A DNA stretch of 64,000 nt from Bacillus sp. F19 (GCA_023823795.1 CP085710.1:5021463-5085462), one strand, 5' to 3'; shown: positions 36,745 to 48,420, counted from the first letter of the stretch. The notes: a model not told the origin generated them from the sequence alone. Made by a program: numbers and translations.

Positions 36745-38578
36745 CCCAATCATCCTCTTGATCCCGGGTAAATGGAAGAGTAAATAAGATCGTTGTCCCT
36801 TTGCCTTCCACACTTTCCGCCCATATTTCCCCGTCATGCGCACCGATCATCTCTTTTGCTATAGCAAGGCCGAGACCTGTTCCTCCGAGCTTTCTTGTCC
36901 GCGCTTTATCTACACGGTAAAACCGCTCAAATATCTTGTTCTCGGTTCCTTTTGGAATTCCCATCCCCTGGTCTGTTACGCTGATTTGAAGCTTGTCCTC
37001 ATGAACTTCAGCCTTAAAAGTTATCAGACCGCCCTCTGGTGAATACTTGAGAGCATTGGAAATAATGTTATCCAGCACTTGAGTAATCTTATCAGAATCA
37101 ATGTCCACATAGAGTTTTTCTTCGGGCAGTTTACGCAAAAAAGTCACGTGCTGTTCTTTTGTCATCTCAAAGCGGTCAATAATCTGATTGAAGAAATTGG
37201 TAAAGTTAATCCATTCTTTATTAAAGCGATAATCTTTGCTGTCAAGCTTTGAAAGCTGCAGCAGATCATTAACAAGACGAATCATTCGTTCTGTCTCATT
37301 TTGAGTGACATTTAGAAATTGAGGAGCGATTTCTTTGTCTTCCCAGGCCCCATCGGCAAGTGCTTCTAAGTAGCTTCTCATCGTCGTAAGCGGCGTTCTG
37401 AGTTCATGAGATACGTTTGCTACAAATTCGCGTCTTTCCTCATCAATTTTTTCCTGTTCGGTAATATCATAAATGACGGCAATCAGACCATTATTCCATT
37501 TTTGCTCTTTTTGAATAACTGAAAAGTTTACTCTCAGGATGTACGGCTTATCCTCAGAGCTTGCATCCAAAATAAGTGAGTCCTGCTGTTCAATTAAACT
37601 ATCAAACGTATACTCATCTTCAATTCCAAGGATTTTAGTAATTGGCACCTCATAAACGGTTTCACGTGAAACATTAAGCATTTCCAGGGCAGGATTATTA
37701 ACTAGTATGACTTCCCCAGTTCGATTTGTTGCGATGACGCCATCGGTCATATGCGCAATAACAGATGCCAGCTTCTTGCGTTCTCCTTCTGTAGATGCCT
37801 GTGCTTCTTCAAGTTTATCTGTCAGATTATTAAACGTGATAGCAAGCTGTCCAATTTCATCATCACCGTATACTCTAACTTTTCTGGAGAAATTCCCCTT
37901 AGCAAGCTCAATCGCCTGTTTTCTCATATCAGACATTGGCCTTGTAATAGTACGTGCAAGGAATACACCCAGAATAGCGGTAATTGCCAAGGAAATACCT
38001 GTCCCTGTTGCTAAGATTCCATTAATCACCCGCATTTGAGAAAATACTTCTTCCATTGAAGCAACTAAGTAAAGAGCACCAATGGTTTCTTGGTCTATAT
38101 TTTTAATAGGGGTTGATGAAATCCATACCCGTCTGCTTGTATCACGTTCAATATAGACTTTTTCATCAGGCTTTTCGAATACAAGCGTCCGTTTTACGAG
38201 AACTTCCGTTGTCCGTTTCCCGATAATATCGCTATTATTCGGATCTGATGTAGCGATTACGCGGCTGTTTTTATCAATGACTCTAATTTCCTGGATTTCA
38301 TCCTTTGCAAAATCCTTTAAAATAGCCGTGATATCCTCTTCAAGTGTCGGCTGTGTGCCGGCAGAATCTTCTGTTCGTTCTTTTGTCATTTCCTGTTCTA
38401 TGCTGTAATTAATGAAATTAATTCTTTGTGTAATGGAGGTGTTGAAGTTTTCTGTTAAAGATCTCTCAAGCTGCTGTACAAAATAGACTCCAATGATTTG
38501 CATGGCAATCATGATCAGGAGCACATAAACCATTACGAATTTAAAATGGATTGATCTAAAAAAACCTACTTTATTCAT
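36734..38578 (-). CDS. walK: WalK sensor histidine kinase
   Basis: 614 residues; essential regulator of cell-wall metabolism with WalR. Two transmembrane helices (about 13-33 and 184-206) flank an extracellular PAS-like domain. HAMP follows (about 207-260), then a cytoplasmic PAS domain (about 265-370), and the HisKA domain with His391 in FVANVSHELRTPLTTM, the same residue number as in B. subtilis. ATPase motifs: NIISNALKYSPEGG, VTDQGMGIP, TGLGLAIAKEM. A parS-like palindrome is embedded at codons NVSRET (about 302-307). Confidence 0.97.
   Translation of the reverse strand: MNKVGFFRSIHFKFVMVYVLLIMIAMQIIGVYFVQQLERSLTENFNTSITQRINFINYSIEQEMTKERTEDSAGTQPTLEEDITAILKDFAKDEIQEIRVIDKNSRVIATSDPNNSDIIGKRTTEVLVKRTLVFEKPDEKVYIERDTSRRVWISSTPIKNIDQETIGALYLVASMEEVFSQMRVINGILATGTGISLAITAILGVFLARTITRPMSDMRKQAIELAKGNFSRKVRVYGDDEIGQLAITFNNLTDKLEEAQASTEGERKKLASVIAHMTDGVIATNRTGEVILVNNPALEMLNVSRETVYEVPITKILGIEDEYTFDSLIEQQDSLILDASSEDKPYILRVNFSVIQKEQKWNNGLIAVIYDITEQEKIDEERREFVANVSHELRTPLTTMRSYLEALADGAWEDKEIAPQFLNVTQNETERMIRLVNDLLQLSKLDSKDYRFNKEWINFTNFFNQIIDRFEMTKEQHVTFLRKLPEEKLYVDIDSDKITQVLDNIISNALKYSPEGGLITFKAEVHEDKLQISVTDQGMGIPKGTENKIFERFYRVDKARTRKLGGTGLGLAIAKEMIGAHDGEIWAESVEGKGTTILFTLPFTRDQEDDWDES
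37658..37673 (-). promoter_or_regulatory. parS-like site inside walK
   Basis: On the plus strand GGTTTCACGTGAAACA matches the parS consensus TGTTTCACGTGAAACA at 15 of 16 bases. It encodes NVSRET, the same peptide as the parS in spo0J. Confidence 0.8.
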
Positions 38579-38583
38579 GAAAC

Positions 38584-39288
38584 CTACTCCTGTTCAGGGT
38601 TTCGCAAGTAATACCCGACACCTCTTCGTGTCACAATCCAAGTCGGATGACTCGGATTATCTTCGATTTTCTCCCTAAGTCTGCGAACAGTCACATCTAC
38701 AGTACGGACGTCACCAAAATAATCATAGCCCCAAACGGTTTGAAGGAGGTGTTCGCGCGTCATGACTTGTCCAATATGTTTGGCTAAATAATGAAGCAGC
38801 TCAAACTCACGATGAGTCAGTTCAATCGTTTCCCCGCGTTTAGAGACAACATAAGCATCAGGATGAATCGTTAATGAACCGATTTCAATTTCATTTTTAT
38901 CTGTTTGCTGTTCTGGAGGAAGAGCCTGCAATCTTCTTAAATTGGCTTTTACGCGAGCTAAAAGCTCTCTGGTGCTGAATGGTTTTGTCACATAGTCATC
39001 TGCGCCAAGTTCAAGTCCAAGCACTTTATCGATTTCGGAATCTTTTGCTGTCAGCATGATAATTGGAATTTCGTATTTTTTCCGGACTTCACGGCATACT
39101 TCCATTCCATCTTTATTCGGGAGCATAATATCTAAAAGGATGAGATCAGGCTGAATTTCTTCTACCATTTCCAATGCTTCATTTCCATCATAGGCACAAA
39201 ATACTTCATAACCCTCTTTTTTTAAGTTAAATTGCAGAATGTCTGCAATCGGCTTTTCATCATCAACAACTAAGATTTTCTTTTCCAT
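38584..39288 (-). CDS. walR: WalR response regulator
   Basis: 234 residues; OmpR family. Asp53 in [11 protein letters not shown] is the phosphoacceptor, [23 protein letters not shown] bears the conserved Lys. The C-terminal winged helix ends [16 protein letters not shown]. Start ATG 39288 is chosen with AGGGGCGA about ten bases away. First gene of walRKHIJ; controls autolysins and wall hydrolases. Confidence 0.97.
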   Translation of the reverse strand: MEKKILVVDDEKPIADILQFNLKKEGYEVFCAYDGNEALEMVEEIQPDLILLDIMLPNKDGMEVCREVRKKYEIPIIMLTAKDSEIDKVLGLELGADDYVTKPFSTRELLARVKANLRRLQALPPEQQTDKNEIEIGSLTIHPDAYVVSKRGETIELTHREFELLHYLAKHIGQVMTREHLLQTVWGYDYFGDVRTVDVTVRRLREKIEDNPSHPTWIVTRRGVGYYLRNPEQE

Positions 39289-39510
39289 GGCCAATCGCCC
39301 CTTTTATATAAGGTGTTTCTTTCCTTATTCTTAATTTACCACTTCTACTTAACAGATTCATCCTTTCAAGGCGTATTTCTTTTTAGCTATTTCCTAAATG
39401 TTCCGCGGTGAACCAGCGGAAGTGCGAAAAAAGGTTTGCAGCTGAATCACGTAAGAACTCACTGAAATTCACCCTCACCCTTATTTCTTTTCAGTGAAGA
39501 CAAAAACTCG

Positions 39511-39559
39511 GCATTTTGCCGAGCTAAAAAGAGGAAAACCTCTAGCAAAGCTAGAGGTT
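39511..39559 (-). terminator. terminator after the M23 peptidase gene
   Basis: CTCTAGC and GCTAGAG form a hairpin at the stop codon, with CCTCTTTTT on the minus strand; a second hairpin (CTCGGCA/TGCCGAG) follows at 39511-39526. It isolates walR from the peptidase gene. Confidence 0.75.
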
Positions 39560-41012
39560 ATTTTTTCACGTAATCAAGCGGATTTTTCAATTTTCCATTT
39601 TGATAAACTTCGAAGTGCAAATGAACACCGGTAGAACGTCCAGTAGATCCCATCACACCGATTTTCTGGCCTTGAGATACTGTTTGACCTACTGAAACCG
39701 AAATAGAGTCTAAATGGGCGTAAACAGTTTTCATTCCATTGCCGTGATCAATCTCTACTTTATTTCCATACGCTCCAGAGTTTCCAGCTGAAACGATTTT
39801 TCCATTGTCTGCAGCTTTTATTGTTCGATCGCTTGGACGGGCAATATCTATCCCTTTATGCATTTTCCCCCAGCGGGTTCCGAGCTTGCTTGAAACATAA
39901 CCGCCTACAGCAGGCCATGCTAATGAACCATTTCCGCGAGAAGGAACGACTTTCGTGCCTTTGACGATAATTTCTTTTACTGGTTCAGTAAGTGTTTCAT
40001 CTTTTGTTGTTTCGCGTTTCACTTCATTGCCATTTTCTTTAAAAACAATATAATTTAACAGCTTTTGACCGTCTTTACCTTCTTGCTTCGTTTTCATGTC
40101 GCCTTTGAACATAGAAGAATCTTCAATCACTTCTGTTTCATAGACAATCGCTTCTTTCTTTGATACTTCTTCTTTTACAAGTACATTTGTAAATGGTTTA
40201 TATTCTTTTACATTCAGTTCTTCTCCAGGCTTAATGATATCTTCATCTTTTAAGCTTGGATTCAGTGCAAGCAAATCTTCTAATGTAAGCTTATATTCAG
40301 CAGCTACTTTACTGAGTACATCTGTATCATTGACTTTATGCTTTTTCTCTTCAAGAGTTCCTTTTTCAAGAAGCTTTAAGCCTTCCTCAGCAGCAATCAG
40401 CTTGTCGGGAGAAACTTTTTCTTCAGTAACTGAAACTTTATCAGAAAAGGAAACGTCTAATATACGTGATTGGTTTTCTTTAATAGGCTGCAAAGGCACG
40501 GTGGATTTTTTCATCGTATCCAGCTGCTTTAAAACTTCCTCTGAAACATATTTGCCTTTAAATTTGTTTAATACGCTTTCGGCTTCTTCTTTGTTTTTGA
40601 AGTAAGCAACGTTTTTATCGTCTACTTTAATGGAAGCAGCTACTGCCACAACATCAAGTTCTGCATTCAGTTTAGTTAATGTTTCATCATTATTCGAAAC
40701 AGGACGAAACATTTGTTCAGGGATGATTTCAATTTCTTCAACCGTTAATTGATAATCTTTATAGTTCTTTTTGGCCTCATCAATTTTCTGCTTTGAAAGG
40801 TCATCAATTAACTGCTGACTGTCTACTGTACCTGCTAGATCTCCATCTAAATAGACATGATAAACGGTTTCAAGATTTTCTTCTGCAGATGCAGATCCAA
40901 TGCCAAATGACAGACCGCAAGCCATTGCCAAACTAAAAAAAGTCTTCTTCATTATGCTGTTTTTTGTATATTGAACGTTGTTTCCAACGAATCCATTTAT
41001 GCGCTTAAACAC
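39558..41012 (-). CDS. secreted M23 peptidase with LysM and G5 domains
   Basis: 484 residues from a GTG start (GGGAGG ten bases upstream). Long N-terminal region and signal peptide ending ASAEE near residue 44. LysM at about 240-277 (VNDTDVLSKVAAEYKLTLEDLLALNPSL), then a G5 domain (about 280-355) and the peptidase M23 domain (about 370-480) with zinc ligands in MHKGIDIA, AHLDS and VHLHFEVY. Hydrolyses peptidoglycan crosslinks. It lies just upstream of walR, a common arrangement in Bacillus, and is a likely WalR target. Confidence 0.92.
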   Translation of the reverse strand: MFKRINGFVGNNVQYTKNSIMKKTFFSLAMACGLSFGIGSASAEENLETVYHVYLDGDLAGTVDSQQLIDDLSKQKIDEAKKNYKDYQLTVEEIEIIPEQMFRPVSNNDETLTKLNAELDVVAVAASIKVDDKNVAYFKNKEEAESVLNKFKGKYVSEEVLKQLDTMKKSTVPLQPIKENQSRILDVSFSDKVSVTEEKVSPDKLIAAEEGLKLLEKGTLEEKKHKVNDTDVLSKVAAEYKLTLEDLLALNPSLKDEDIIKPGEELNVKEYKPFTNVLVKEEVSKKEAIVYETEVIEDSSMFKGDMKTKQEGKDGQKLLNYIVFKENGNEVKRETTKDETLTEPVKEIIVKGTKVVPSRGNGSLAWPAVGGYVSSKLGTRWGKMHKGIDIARPSDRTIKAADNGKIVSAGNSGAYGNKVEIDHGNGMKTVYAHLDSISVSVGQTVSQGQKIGVMGSTGRSTGVHLHFEVYQNGKLKNPLDYVKK

Positions 41013-41060
41013 GATTTAATTTCCTCCCAATTAACCACTGCTAAGTACTTTATCTATCAT

Positions 41061-41089
41061 TTTATAAGCAAATAGTTCTATTTCGACAA
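41061..41089 (-). promoter_or_regulatory. sigma-A promoter of the M23 gene
   Basis: Minus strand: TTGTCG (41084-41089), 17 bases, TATAAA (41061-41066), about 50 bases upstream of the GTG start. Confidence 0.6.
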
Positions 41090-41250
41090 AATTCTATTTT
41101 TTTACCGCTATATTAAATTAGCATATTATCAGACAATTACCTAGTGGTTTTGAAAAATGTAACATTTCTGTATTATTGGTGTCATAATTTACTGTTTCCT
41201 GTAAATATATGCCCATACAAGAAGGATTTTTCATGATAAAAAAGTCAGAA

Positions 41251-41289
41251 AAAAAAAGACATGCATCCTAAAAGGATCATGTCTTTTTT
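41251..41289 (-). terminator. terminator after tRNA-Phe
   Basis: AAAAGACATGCATCCT and AGGATCATGTCTTTT pair almost perfectly; strong T run on the minus strand. Confidence 0.9.
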
Positions 41290-41292
41290 GAG

Positions 41293-41365
41293 TGGCTCGG
41301 GACGGAATCGAACCGCCGACACAAGGATTTTCAGTCCTTTGCTCTACCGACTGAGCTACCGAGCC
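41293..41365 (-). tRNA. tRNA-Phe (GAA)
   Basis: A 73-base cloverleaf: acceptor GGCTCGG/CCGAGCC with discriminator A, D arm GCTC...GAGC, anticodon arm AAGGA CTGAAAA TCCTT (anticodon GAA), T arm GGCGG TTCGATT CCGTC. The 3' CCA is not encoded (next bases CT). In B. subtilis the trnY cluster with tRNA-Phe lies at the same place between purA and walR. Confidence 0.96.
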
Positions 41366-41488
41366 ATGTTTAAGTATGAGGTACAACATTTTTTTGTTCT
41401 TGGAACCTTCGCCCAAATTTCAGGAAGATTAGCCAAGCAGCGGCTTAATTTGTGCGCTGATGTGAATACTTCGCAGCTTATTCGATCG

Positions 41489-41537
41489 TGCTCTACCGAC
41501 TGAGCTGCCGAGCCATGTTTAAGTTATGAAGTACAAC
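41489..41537 (-). repeat. duplicated 5' fragment of tRNA-Phe with leader
   Basis: A copy of about 49 bases (the first 26 of the tRNA and about 23 of the upstream leader) repeats 41340-41388 with about three differences. It lacks the anticodon, T arm and 3' acceptor. About 100 bases of unrelated sequence separate the two. See findings. Confidence 0.8.
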
Positions 41538-41828
41538 GTTAACTATGTAGAACCATCCATAATGTGATGTAAAACGTTGTTTATTACCGGACCTTTATTA
41601 TTATAATTCAAGGTTCGCAGAAATACAAGGAAATTTTCGAATATTAGCGGCAGATTATTTAATTTGGCAGTACTTATCATGTTATATAGCCAATTTTAGG
41701 ATTATTACAGCCGAAAATGGAAAACTTTCAACTGTTTTTTTGATTTTTCAGCTGATACTTGAAAATCTTTCAGCCTGTTTCGACCTTTTATCGGCCTAAC
41801 TGCAAATTCCAGCCGCTCAAGCTATAAA
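41538..41828. other. intergenic region between tRNA fragment and purA terminator
   Basis: No gene recognised. TTTTCAGCTGATACTTGAAAATC (41740s) and related segments are AT-rich; probably what remains of a former tRNA cluster. Confidence 0.35.
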
Positions 41829-41858
41829 AAAATCGAAAGGAGGCTAGCCCCTTTCGAT
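41829..41858 (-). terminator. rho-independent terminator of purA
   Basis: ATCGAAAGG and CCTTTCGAT arms; TTTTTT on the minus strand. Confidence 0.85.
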
Positions 41859-41865
41859 CAGCTGC

Positions 41866-43299
<1,434 letters not shown>

Positions 43300-43380
43300 T
43301 TAAAATAATATACCATCTTCACATAGAGTTCCCCTAATTAAGGGTTTCATTCTTAAAGGTAAAGGGTTAAAGTTTCAAAA

Positions 43381-43408
43381 AAAAGAGCCGTCTTTATAAA
43401 GACAGCCT
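43381..43408 (-). terminator. terminator of the replicative helicase gene
   Basis: GGCTGTCTTTATAAAGACGG is a near-perfect palindrome next to the stop codon, with TTTTTTT on the minus strand. Confidence 0.75.
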
Positions 43409-44771
43409 AAGCACCTGGCGGAACGCCGGCATCATCGAATCGCCGTTCCAAGTTTACGAATTTATTGTATTCCTTTACGAAAGCAAGACTGACCGTACCA
43501 ACTGGACCGTTACGCTGTTTTGCAATGATGATTTCGATGATATTTTTATTTTCGGATTCCTTATCGTAGTAATCATCACGATATAAGAAAGCAACAATAT
43601 CTGCATCCTGCTCGATACTTCCTGATTCACGGATATCTGACATCATAGGACGCTTGTCCTGACGCTGCTCAACTCCGCGTGATAGCTGCGATAGGGCGAT
43701 AACAGGCACTTTTAATTCCCTTGCCAGGGACTTAAGTGTCCGTGAAATTTCAGATACTTCCTGCTGACGGTTATCTTTATTTCGTCCGCTTCCCTGAATC
43801 AGCTGCAGGTAGTCAATCAGAATCATCCCAAGACCGCTTTCCTGTTTGAGGCGGCGGCATTTTGCACGGATTTCACTTACCCGGATGCCTGGAGTATCAT
43901 CTATAAATATACCTGAATCAGACAAGCTTCCCATTGCCATGGTAAGCTTTCCCCAGTCTTCAGGAGTTAAGTTGCCGGTACGCAAATTCTGTGCATTAAT
44001 ATTGCCTTCTGCACAAAGCATCCTCATAACGAGCTGATCTGCCCCCATCTCAAGACTGAAGATCGCAACGTTCTCATCTGTTTTCGTTGCCACGTTTTGC
44101 GCGATATTCAAGGCAAATGCGGTCTTGCCGACAGAAGGACGGGCAGCTACAATAATCAGATCATTTCGCTGAAAGCCGGCTGTCATTCTGTCAAGCTCCG
44201 TAAAGCCCGTGGCAATTCCAGTGATGTCTCCTTTTCTTGTGTGGAGCAATTCAATGTTATCGTACGTTTGAACAAGAACATCTTTAATATTCTGGAAAGC
44301 TCCGGCGTTTTTCCGCTGTGAAACCTCCATAATGTTTTTCTCGGCTTCATTTAATAAAACATCTACTTCATCTTCACGGGAATAACCGTCTTGAGCAATC
44401 GTTGTAGCTGTTCGGATCAATCTCCGCAAAATCGACTTCTCTTCTACGATTCTTCCATAATATTCGATATTGGCAGCAGTCGGAACCGCATTTGCCAGAT
44501 CACTTAAATAAGATACTCCGCCGATTTCCTCTAATAAATTGGCATCAGCAAGCTCAGAGGTTACTGTTACTAAGTCAACAGGCTCCCCTTTATCCGCAAG
44601 CTTCAGCATCACATTGTAAATCTTCTGATGAGATGCTCTGTAAAAATCTTCTGGAATCAAAATTTCAGAAGCGGTGATTAGAGATGCGGGTTCTAGAAAA
44701 ATCGCTCCGAGAACAGCTTGCTCCGCCTCAATATTTTGTGGAGGAATCCGATCATCAAACATTTCATTCAT
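43407..44771 (-). CDS. dnaC: replicative DNA helicase (DnaB-type; DnaC in Bacillus)
   Basis: 454 residues, the B. subtilis length. N-terminal domain RIPPQNIEAEQAVLGAIFLEP; RecA-type core with Walker A ARPSVGKTAFAL near 215, DYLQLIQG Walker B, and SQLSRGVEQRQDKRPMMSDIRESGSIEQDAD motif. Hexameric helicase of the replication fork. Start ATG 44771 follows AAGGACGGTGA; an upstream GTG-type extension has no ribosome binding site. Confidence 0.97.
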   Translation of the reverse strand: MNEMFDDRIPPQNIEAEQAVLGAIFLEPASLITASEILIPEDFYRASHQKIYNVMLKLADKGEPVDLVTVTSELADANLLEEIGGVSYLSDLANAVPTAANIEYYGRIVEEKSILRRLIRTATTIAQDGYSREDEVDVLLNEAEKNIMEVSQRKNAGAFQNIKDVLVQTYDNIELLHTRKGDITGIATGFTELDRMTAGFQRNDLIIVAARPSVGKTAFALNIAQNVATKTDENVAIFSLEMGADQLVMRMLCAEGNINAQNLRTGNLTPEDWGKLTMAMGSLSDSGIFIDDTPGIRVSEIRAKCRRLKQESGLGMILIDYLQLIQGSGRNKDNRQQEVSEISRTLKSLARELKVPVIALSQLSRGVEQRQDKRPMMSDIRESGSIEQDADIVAFLYRDDYYDKESENKNIIEIIIAKQRNGPVGTVSLAFVKEYNKFVNLERRFDDAGVPPGA

Positions 44772-44797
44772 GATGATCACCGTCCTTATCATTTAAT

Positions 44798-44875
44798 TAG
44801 AAAAGCGCGAGCGCCTTGGTCAGCTCCGGCAGGCAGATCCGTCTGACCGAGGAGTTAGGCGCTGCAGCTAGACAT
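44798..44875 (+). repeat. intergenic structured repeat, copy 2
   Basis: TAGAAAAGCGCGAGCGCC ... GAGGAGTTAGGCGCTGCAGCTAGAC. GGCGC/GCGCC and TCAGACGGAT-type inner complementarity make it hairpin-forming. Shares borders with the copies at 32329 and 61005. Confidence 0.75.
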
Positions 44876-44910
44876 GGATGAACAAAACCTTATACTTCTC
44901 TATAATAGGA

Positions 44911-44962
44911 AAAAATGTGATGCTGCGAAAAGAAGCAGCATCCATTCACACATCACATTTTT
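44911..44962 (-). terminator. terminator of rplI
   Basis: GATGCTGC and GCAGCATC form an inner hairpin; outer AAATGTGATG/CATCACATTT arms extend it. T run on both strands. Confidence 0.8.
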
Positions 44963-44970
44963 TAAACTGA

Positions 44971-45420
44971 TTATTTTTGTTCTGTTACGTGCACCTTAAC
45001 AGTTGCTGTTACTTCCGGATACAGTTTTACCGGCACATTTGTATAGCCTAGAGCACGGATCGCATCCGGCAGGTCAATTTTTCGTTTATCTACTTTATGG
45101 CCATGTGATTTCAGAAGCTCATCAGCGATTTGCTTGCTTGTAATGGATCCGAATAAACGGCCGCCATCTCCTGATTTCGCCTTAAGTTCAACCGTTAAGT
45201 TTTCAAGCGTTTCTTTTAGTTCAACCGATTTTGCAAGCTCTGCAGCAGCTTCTTTTTCTTCTTTTTTCTTTTGGCCTTGAAGCTTGCTGATTTCTGCCTG
45301 ATTGGCTTCAATCGCAAGTCCCTGCTTAATTAAAAAGTTATGTGCGTAGCCGTCAGCTACATTTTTAACTTCTCCTTTTTTCCCTTTACCTTTTACATCT
45401 TTTAAGAAAATAACTTTCAC
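44971..45420 (-). CDS. rplI: 50S ribosomal protein L9
   Basis: 149 residues, GTG start at 45420, AAGGAGG ten bases upstream; the start overlaps the gdpP stop. N-terminal L9 domain [31 protein letters not shown], then the long connecting helix and the C-terminal rRNA-binding domain ([18 protein letters not shown]). Confidence 0.97.
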   Translation of the reverse strand: MKVIFLKDVKGKGKKGEVKNVADGYAHNFLIKQGLAIEANQAEISKLQGQKKKEEKEAAAELAKSVELKETLENLTVELKAKSGDGGRLFGSITSKQIADELLKSHGHKVDKRKIDLPDAIRALGYTNVPVKLYPEVTATVKVHVTEQK

Positions 45421-47396
45421 GACTTAGTTCCTCCTTCTAAATACTCTTCGATCGCACGTTTTAATCTTTCTTCTGCTTCAAGCAGCGATACATGTTCAAG
45501 CTGTGTAGCCGCATTTGTGAGGTGACCTCCGCCGTCTAAAGCTTCCATGATCAACTGCACATTGATATCCCCAAGGGAACGGGCACTGATTCCGATTGTA
45601 TGCTCATTTCTTCTCGCAAGAACGAATGACGCCACAACACCGCTCATTGCCAAGAGCGTATCTGCTGTTTGAGCAATGATGACTTGATCGAAATAGTCCT
45701 CTGACTCGGGATCTGATTTTGCAATGGCGATGCCATCTTTAAGCATGTTGGTATTTTGAATGATCTTTGACCGCTTTACATAGTGATCAATATCTTCTCT
45801 CATAAATTTTTGCACAAGAATCGTGTCAGCCCCTTTAGATCTTAAATAGGAAGCTGCATCAAATGTACGGGAACCCGTTCTGAGAGTAAAGCTTTTAGTA
45901 TCGACTATAATGCCCGCAAGCAACGATGTGGCTTCAATCATGTTCATTTTCAGACGTTTGGTCTGATATTCCAGGAGTTCTGTCACAAGCTCTGCTGTTG
46001 AAGAAGCATATGGCTCCATGTAAACCAGCAATGGATCCTTAATAAACTCTTCCCCCCGGCGGTGATGATCAATGACGACAACGTTGTCCACTTTATTCAG
46101 CAGCTTTTCATCGATGACAAGTGACGGCTTATGGGTATCCACAACAATCAGAACTGTGTCATCTGTAGAGATTTCCAAAGCTTCTTCTCTTGTTATAAAA
46201 CGGGACCACAAATTAGAATGCTGCCTTACTTCCTGAATCAGCCTCTGCACGCCTATATCAATCTCGTTTTGATCAAGAACGATAAAGCCTTCCTTTTCAT
46301 TTACCTGAGCTACTTTCAGAATGCCGATGGCTGAGCCTATTGAATCCATATCAGGGTATTTATGGCCCATAATGATGACTTTGTCGCTTTCTGAAATAAT
46401 TTCTGTCAGCGCATGCGAGATCACTCTTGCACGTACTCTTGTTCTTTTTTCCATCGGATTCGTCTTGCCGCCATAAAACTTCACTTTTCCGTTCGTCTGC
46501 TTAATGGCAACCTGATCTCCACCGCGTCCTAAAGCGAGATCAAGACTTGATTGAGCCAAATCCCCAAGCTCAGTAAGAGAAGGCACACCTGAGCCTATAC
46601 CGATGCTCAGTGTGAGGGATATATTTTGAACAGTTGTCTGTTCCCTAACTTCGTCAAGAATAGAAAACTTTCCTTTTTCAAGCTTTATTAAAATATTTTC
46701 GTTGAGAATCGCCATAAACCGTTCTGATGACGTTCTTTTCAGAAAGATGCCGTTGTCTGTTGCCCATTTATTCAGCAAGGAGGTTACTTGACTATTAATT
46801 GTGCTTTTCGTCTGGTCATCCAGGCCTTGCGTGACTTCATCGTAATTATCAAGAAAAATAAGAGCAAGAACCGTCCGCTCATCCTCATACTGCTTTTCAA
46901 TTTCTGTCTGCTCCGTAACATCAAAGAAGTACAGCAGTCTTTCCTCGCGCTTGATGATTACTTTAAACTTCCGTTCGTGAAGAGTTATGGTTTCTGTATC
47001 GACTTCCTGCTTCACAAGGGGCACAAGTGATTCGGCTACATCATACATGGACCTGCCGACCAATGTGTCTTCATGGAAACAGGATGTCAAAAACGGATTA
47101 GTCCATTCTATATGATAATGTTCGTTAAAAAGCATAATCCCTATAGGCATTTCCATTAAAGCTTCTTCGCCAACCCGCTTCAAACGGTAAGAGAGAGTCG
47201 AAATGTAGGTTTTCATTTCAACCTTCAGCTTTTTATCGGCTATTTTCAAAAGAAATAAGATCGCACCTAATAGAAAGACTCCGGCAACACCAATCATCCA
47301 TTGATAATAAAAGAGGAGGATGATGGCAATCGCGGTCAGGCCAATTAATGCAAATAGGGGATACCTGATAAACGGTTTTTTGTAAAAACTGGGCAT
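45417..47396 (-). CDS. gdpP: cyclic-di-AMP phosphodiesterase GdpP (YybT)
   Basis: 659 residues. Two N-terminal transmembrane helices, a degenerate PAS domain, a degenerate GGDEF domain (about 175-300), and a DHH/DHHA1 phosphodiesterase domain with [29 protein letters not shown] and [11 protein letters not shown]. Hydrolyses c-di-AMP, affecting wall homeostasis, potassium and beta-lactam tolerance. Between yybS and rplI, as in B. subtilis. Confidence 0.97.
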   Translation of the reverse strand: MPSFYKKPFIRYPLFALIGLTAIAIILLFYYQWMIGVAGVFLLGAILFLLKIADKKLKVEMKTYISTLSYRLKRVGEEALMEMPIGIMLFNEHYHIEWTNPFLTSCFHEDTLVGRSMYDVAESLVPLVKQEVDTETITLHERKFKVIIKREERLLYFFDVTEQTEIEKQYEDERTVLALIFLDNYDEVTQGLDDQTKSTINSQVTSLLNKWATDNGIFLKRTSSERFMAILNENILIKLEKGKFSILDEVREQTTVQNISLTLSIGIGSGVPSLTELGDLAQSSLDLALGRGGDQVAIKQTNGKVKFYGGKTNPMEKRTRVRARVISHALTEIISESDKVIIMGHKYPDMDSIGSAIGILKVAQVNEKEGFIVLDQNEIDIGVQRLIQEVRQHSNLWSRFITREEALEISTDDTVLIVVDTHKPSLVIDEKLLNKVDNVVVIDHHRRGEEFIKDPLLVYMEPYASSTAELVTELLEYQTKRLKMNMIEATSLLAGIIVDTKSFTLRTGSRTFDAASYLRSKGADTILVQKFMREDIDHYVKRSKIIQNTNMLKDGIAIAKSDPESEDYFDQVIIAQTADTLLAMSGVVASFVLARRNEHTIGISARSLGDINVQLIMEALDGGGHLTNAATQLEHVSLLEAEERLKRAIEEYLEGGTKS

Positions 47397-47490
47397 TTTG
47401 TTTCAGCTCCTCAAACAACAGTGAAACATACGTAAGACTGCGGCTTACTCCTTCTGCGCACTGTATAAATCTAGTTTATGCGCCATAGTG

Positions 47491-48420
47491 CTATTTCTTC
47501 ACGCGGCCCCGCAAATTAAAACCTAAATCAATTATACCTAAGATTCGCACAAGATACATCAGGATCGGCAGAATCAAAGAAAGAATGATTGCTGTAACAG
47601 GTATGGCTTTCGAATAATTTTTCACATGACAGTAAAAGAAAACAAAAGAGAAGCCCTGTACCGCCAACAGCACCTGCAGAACAAACAGCAAGTTAACAGC
47701 AGCAATATATAGAAAGCTGCCTGTATCCAAATTTAAAAAGAATAAAAAACTGACAATCAAGTAATACCAGACAATGCTTGACGGCAGCTTCCACTCTCTG
47801 AATGGCTTTAGCGGCACCAGCTGGATTTTCAGCCTTTTAAGAACAGGAATGGTTACAGCATGAGACAGTAAGGCAAAGATAAATGAAGCACTTACAAGCA
47901 AACTTGGAATTAGGTAGCCTATATACTTCATTTGCTCTTCTAATTGATTAATCGCTGCTTCATTTGCTTCCAGACCAATTGCAGCCATCATTGACTTTGC
48001 CATATCAATCGTTTTGTCCATGCTGCCTGTCGCTTCTTCAATTGGATCGATTTGAAAAAATGCCACAGAGGCTGCATACATGACGACAAAGCTGATGAGA
48101 AAGGCAATTGTGCCCCCGATCAAAGCGCCTGCCGTTTGCCTCTTCTTATAAAAGTAACCCATCACGATTCCGCTCAAGGCATATGTTAAAGTTAATGGCA
48201 AAGCAAACAAAGAACCAACTATCAATGTAATGAAGATAGCAGCGGCCATTAAAGTGACAGCAGCTTTAATCCCATGTCTCACCGTATAAAGAATAAACGG
48301 CAATGGCAAAAAGACCATTAAAAATGCCCCAAACAGCGGCAGATAAAGTGTCATTAATGTTAATAAAGTAAAGAGCGCAAGTAATATCGCACCTTCTGTC
48401 AATATGTTAACCCGTTTCAC
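47491..48420 (-). CDS. yybS: YybS, DUF2232 membrane protein
   Basis: 309 residues with about eight hydrophobic segments (ILLALFTLLTLMTLYLPLFGAFLMVFLPLPFILYTVRHG at the start is characteristic of DUF2232). Function unknown; conserved neighbour of gdpP and rplI. Confidence 0.92.
   Translation of the reverse strand: MKRVNILTEGAILLALFTLLTLMTLYLPLFGAFLMVFLPLPFILYTVRHGIKAAVTLMAAAIFITLIVGSLFALPLTLTYALSGIVMGYFYKKRQTAGALIGGTIAFLISFVVMYAASVAFFQIDPIEEATGSMDKTIDMAKSMMAAIGLEANEAAINQLEEQMKYIGYLIPSLLVSASFIFALLSHAVTIPVLKRLKIQLVPLKPFREWKLPSSIVWYYLIVSFLFFLNLDTGSFLYIAAVNLLFVLQVLLAVQGFSFVFFYCHVKNYSKAIPVTAIILSLILPILMYLVRILGIIDLGFNLRGRVKK

Noticed and set aside
36758-36775. CCCGGG palindrome in walK as Noc-binding site
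   Set aside because: The flanks deviate from ATTTCCCGGGAAAT at several positions.
41158-41174. TGTAAC-N5-TGTATT as a WalR box for the M23 gene
   Set aside because: One mismatch and oriented away from the gene, on the wrong strand relative to the promoter.
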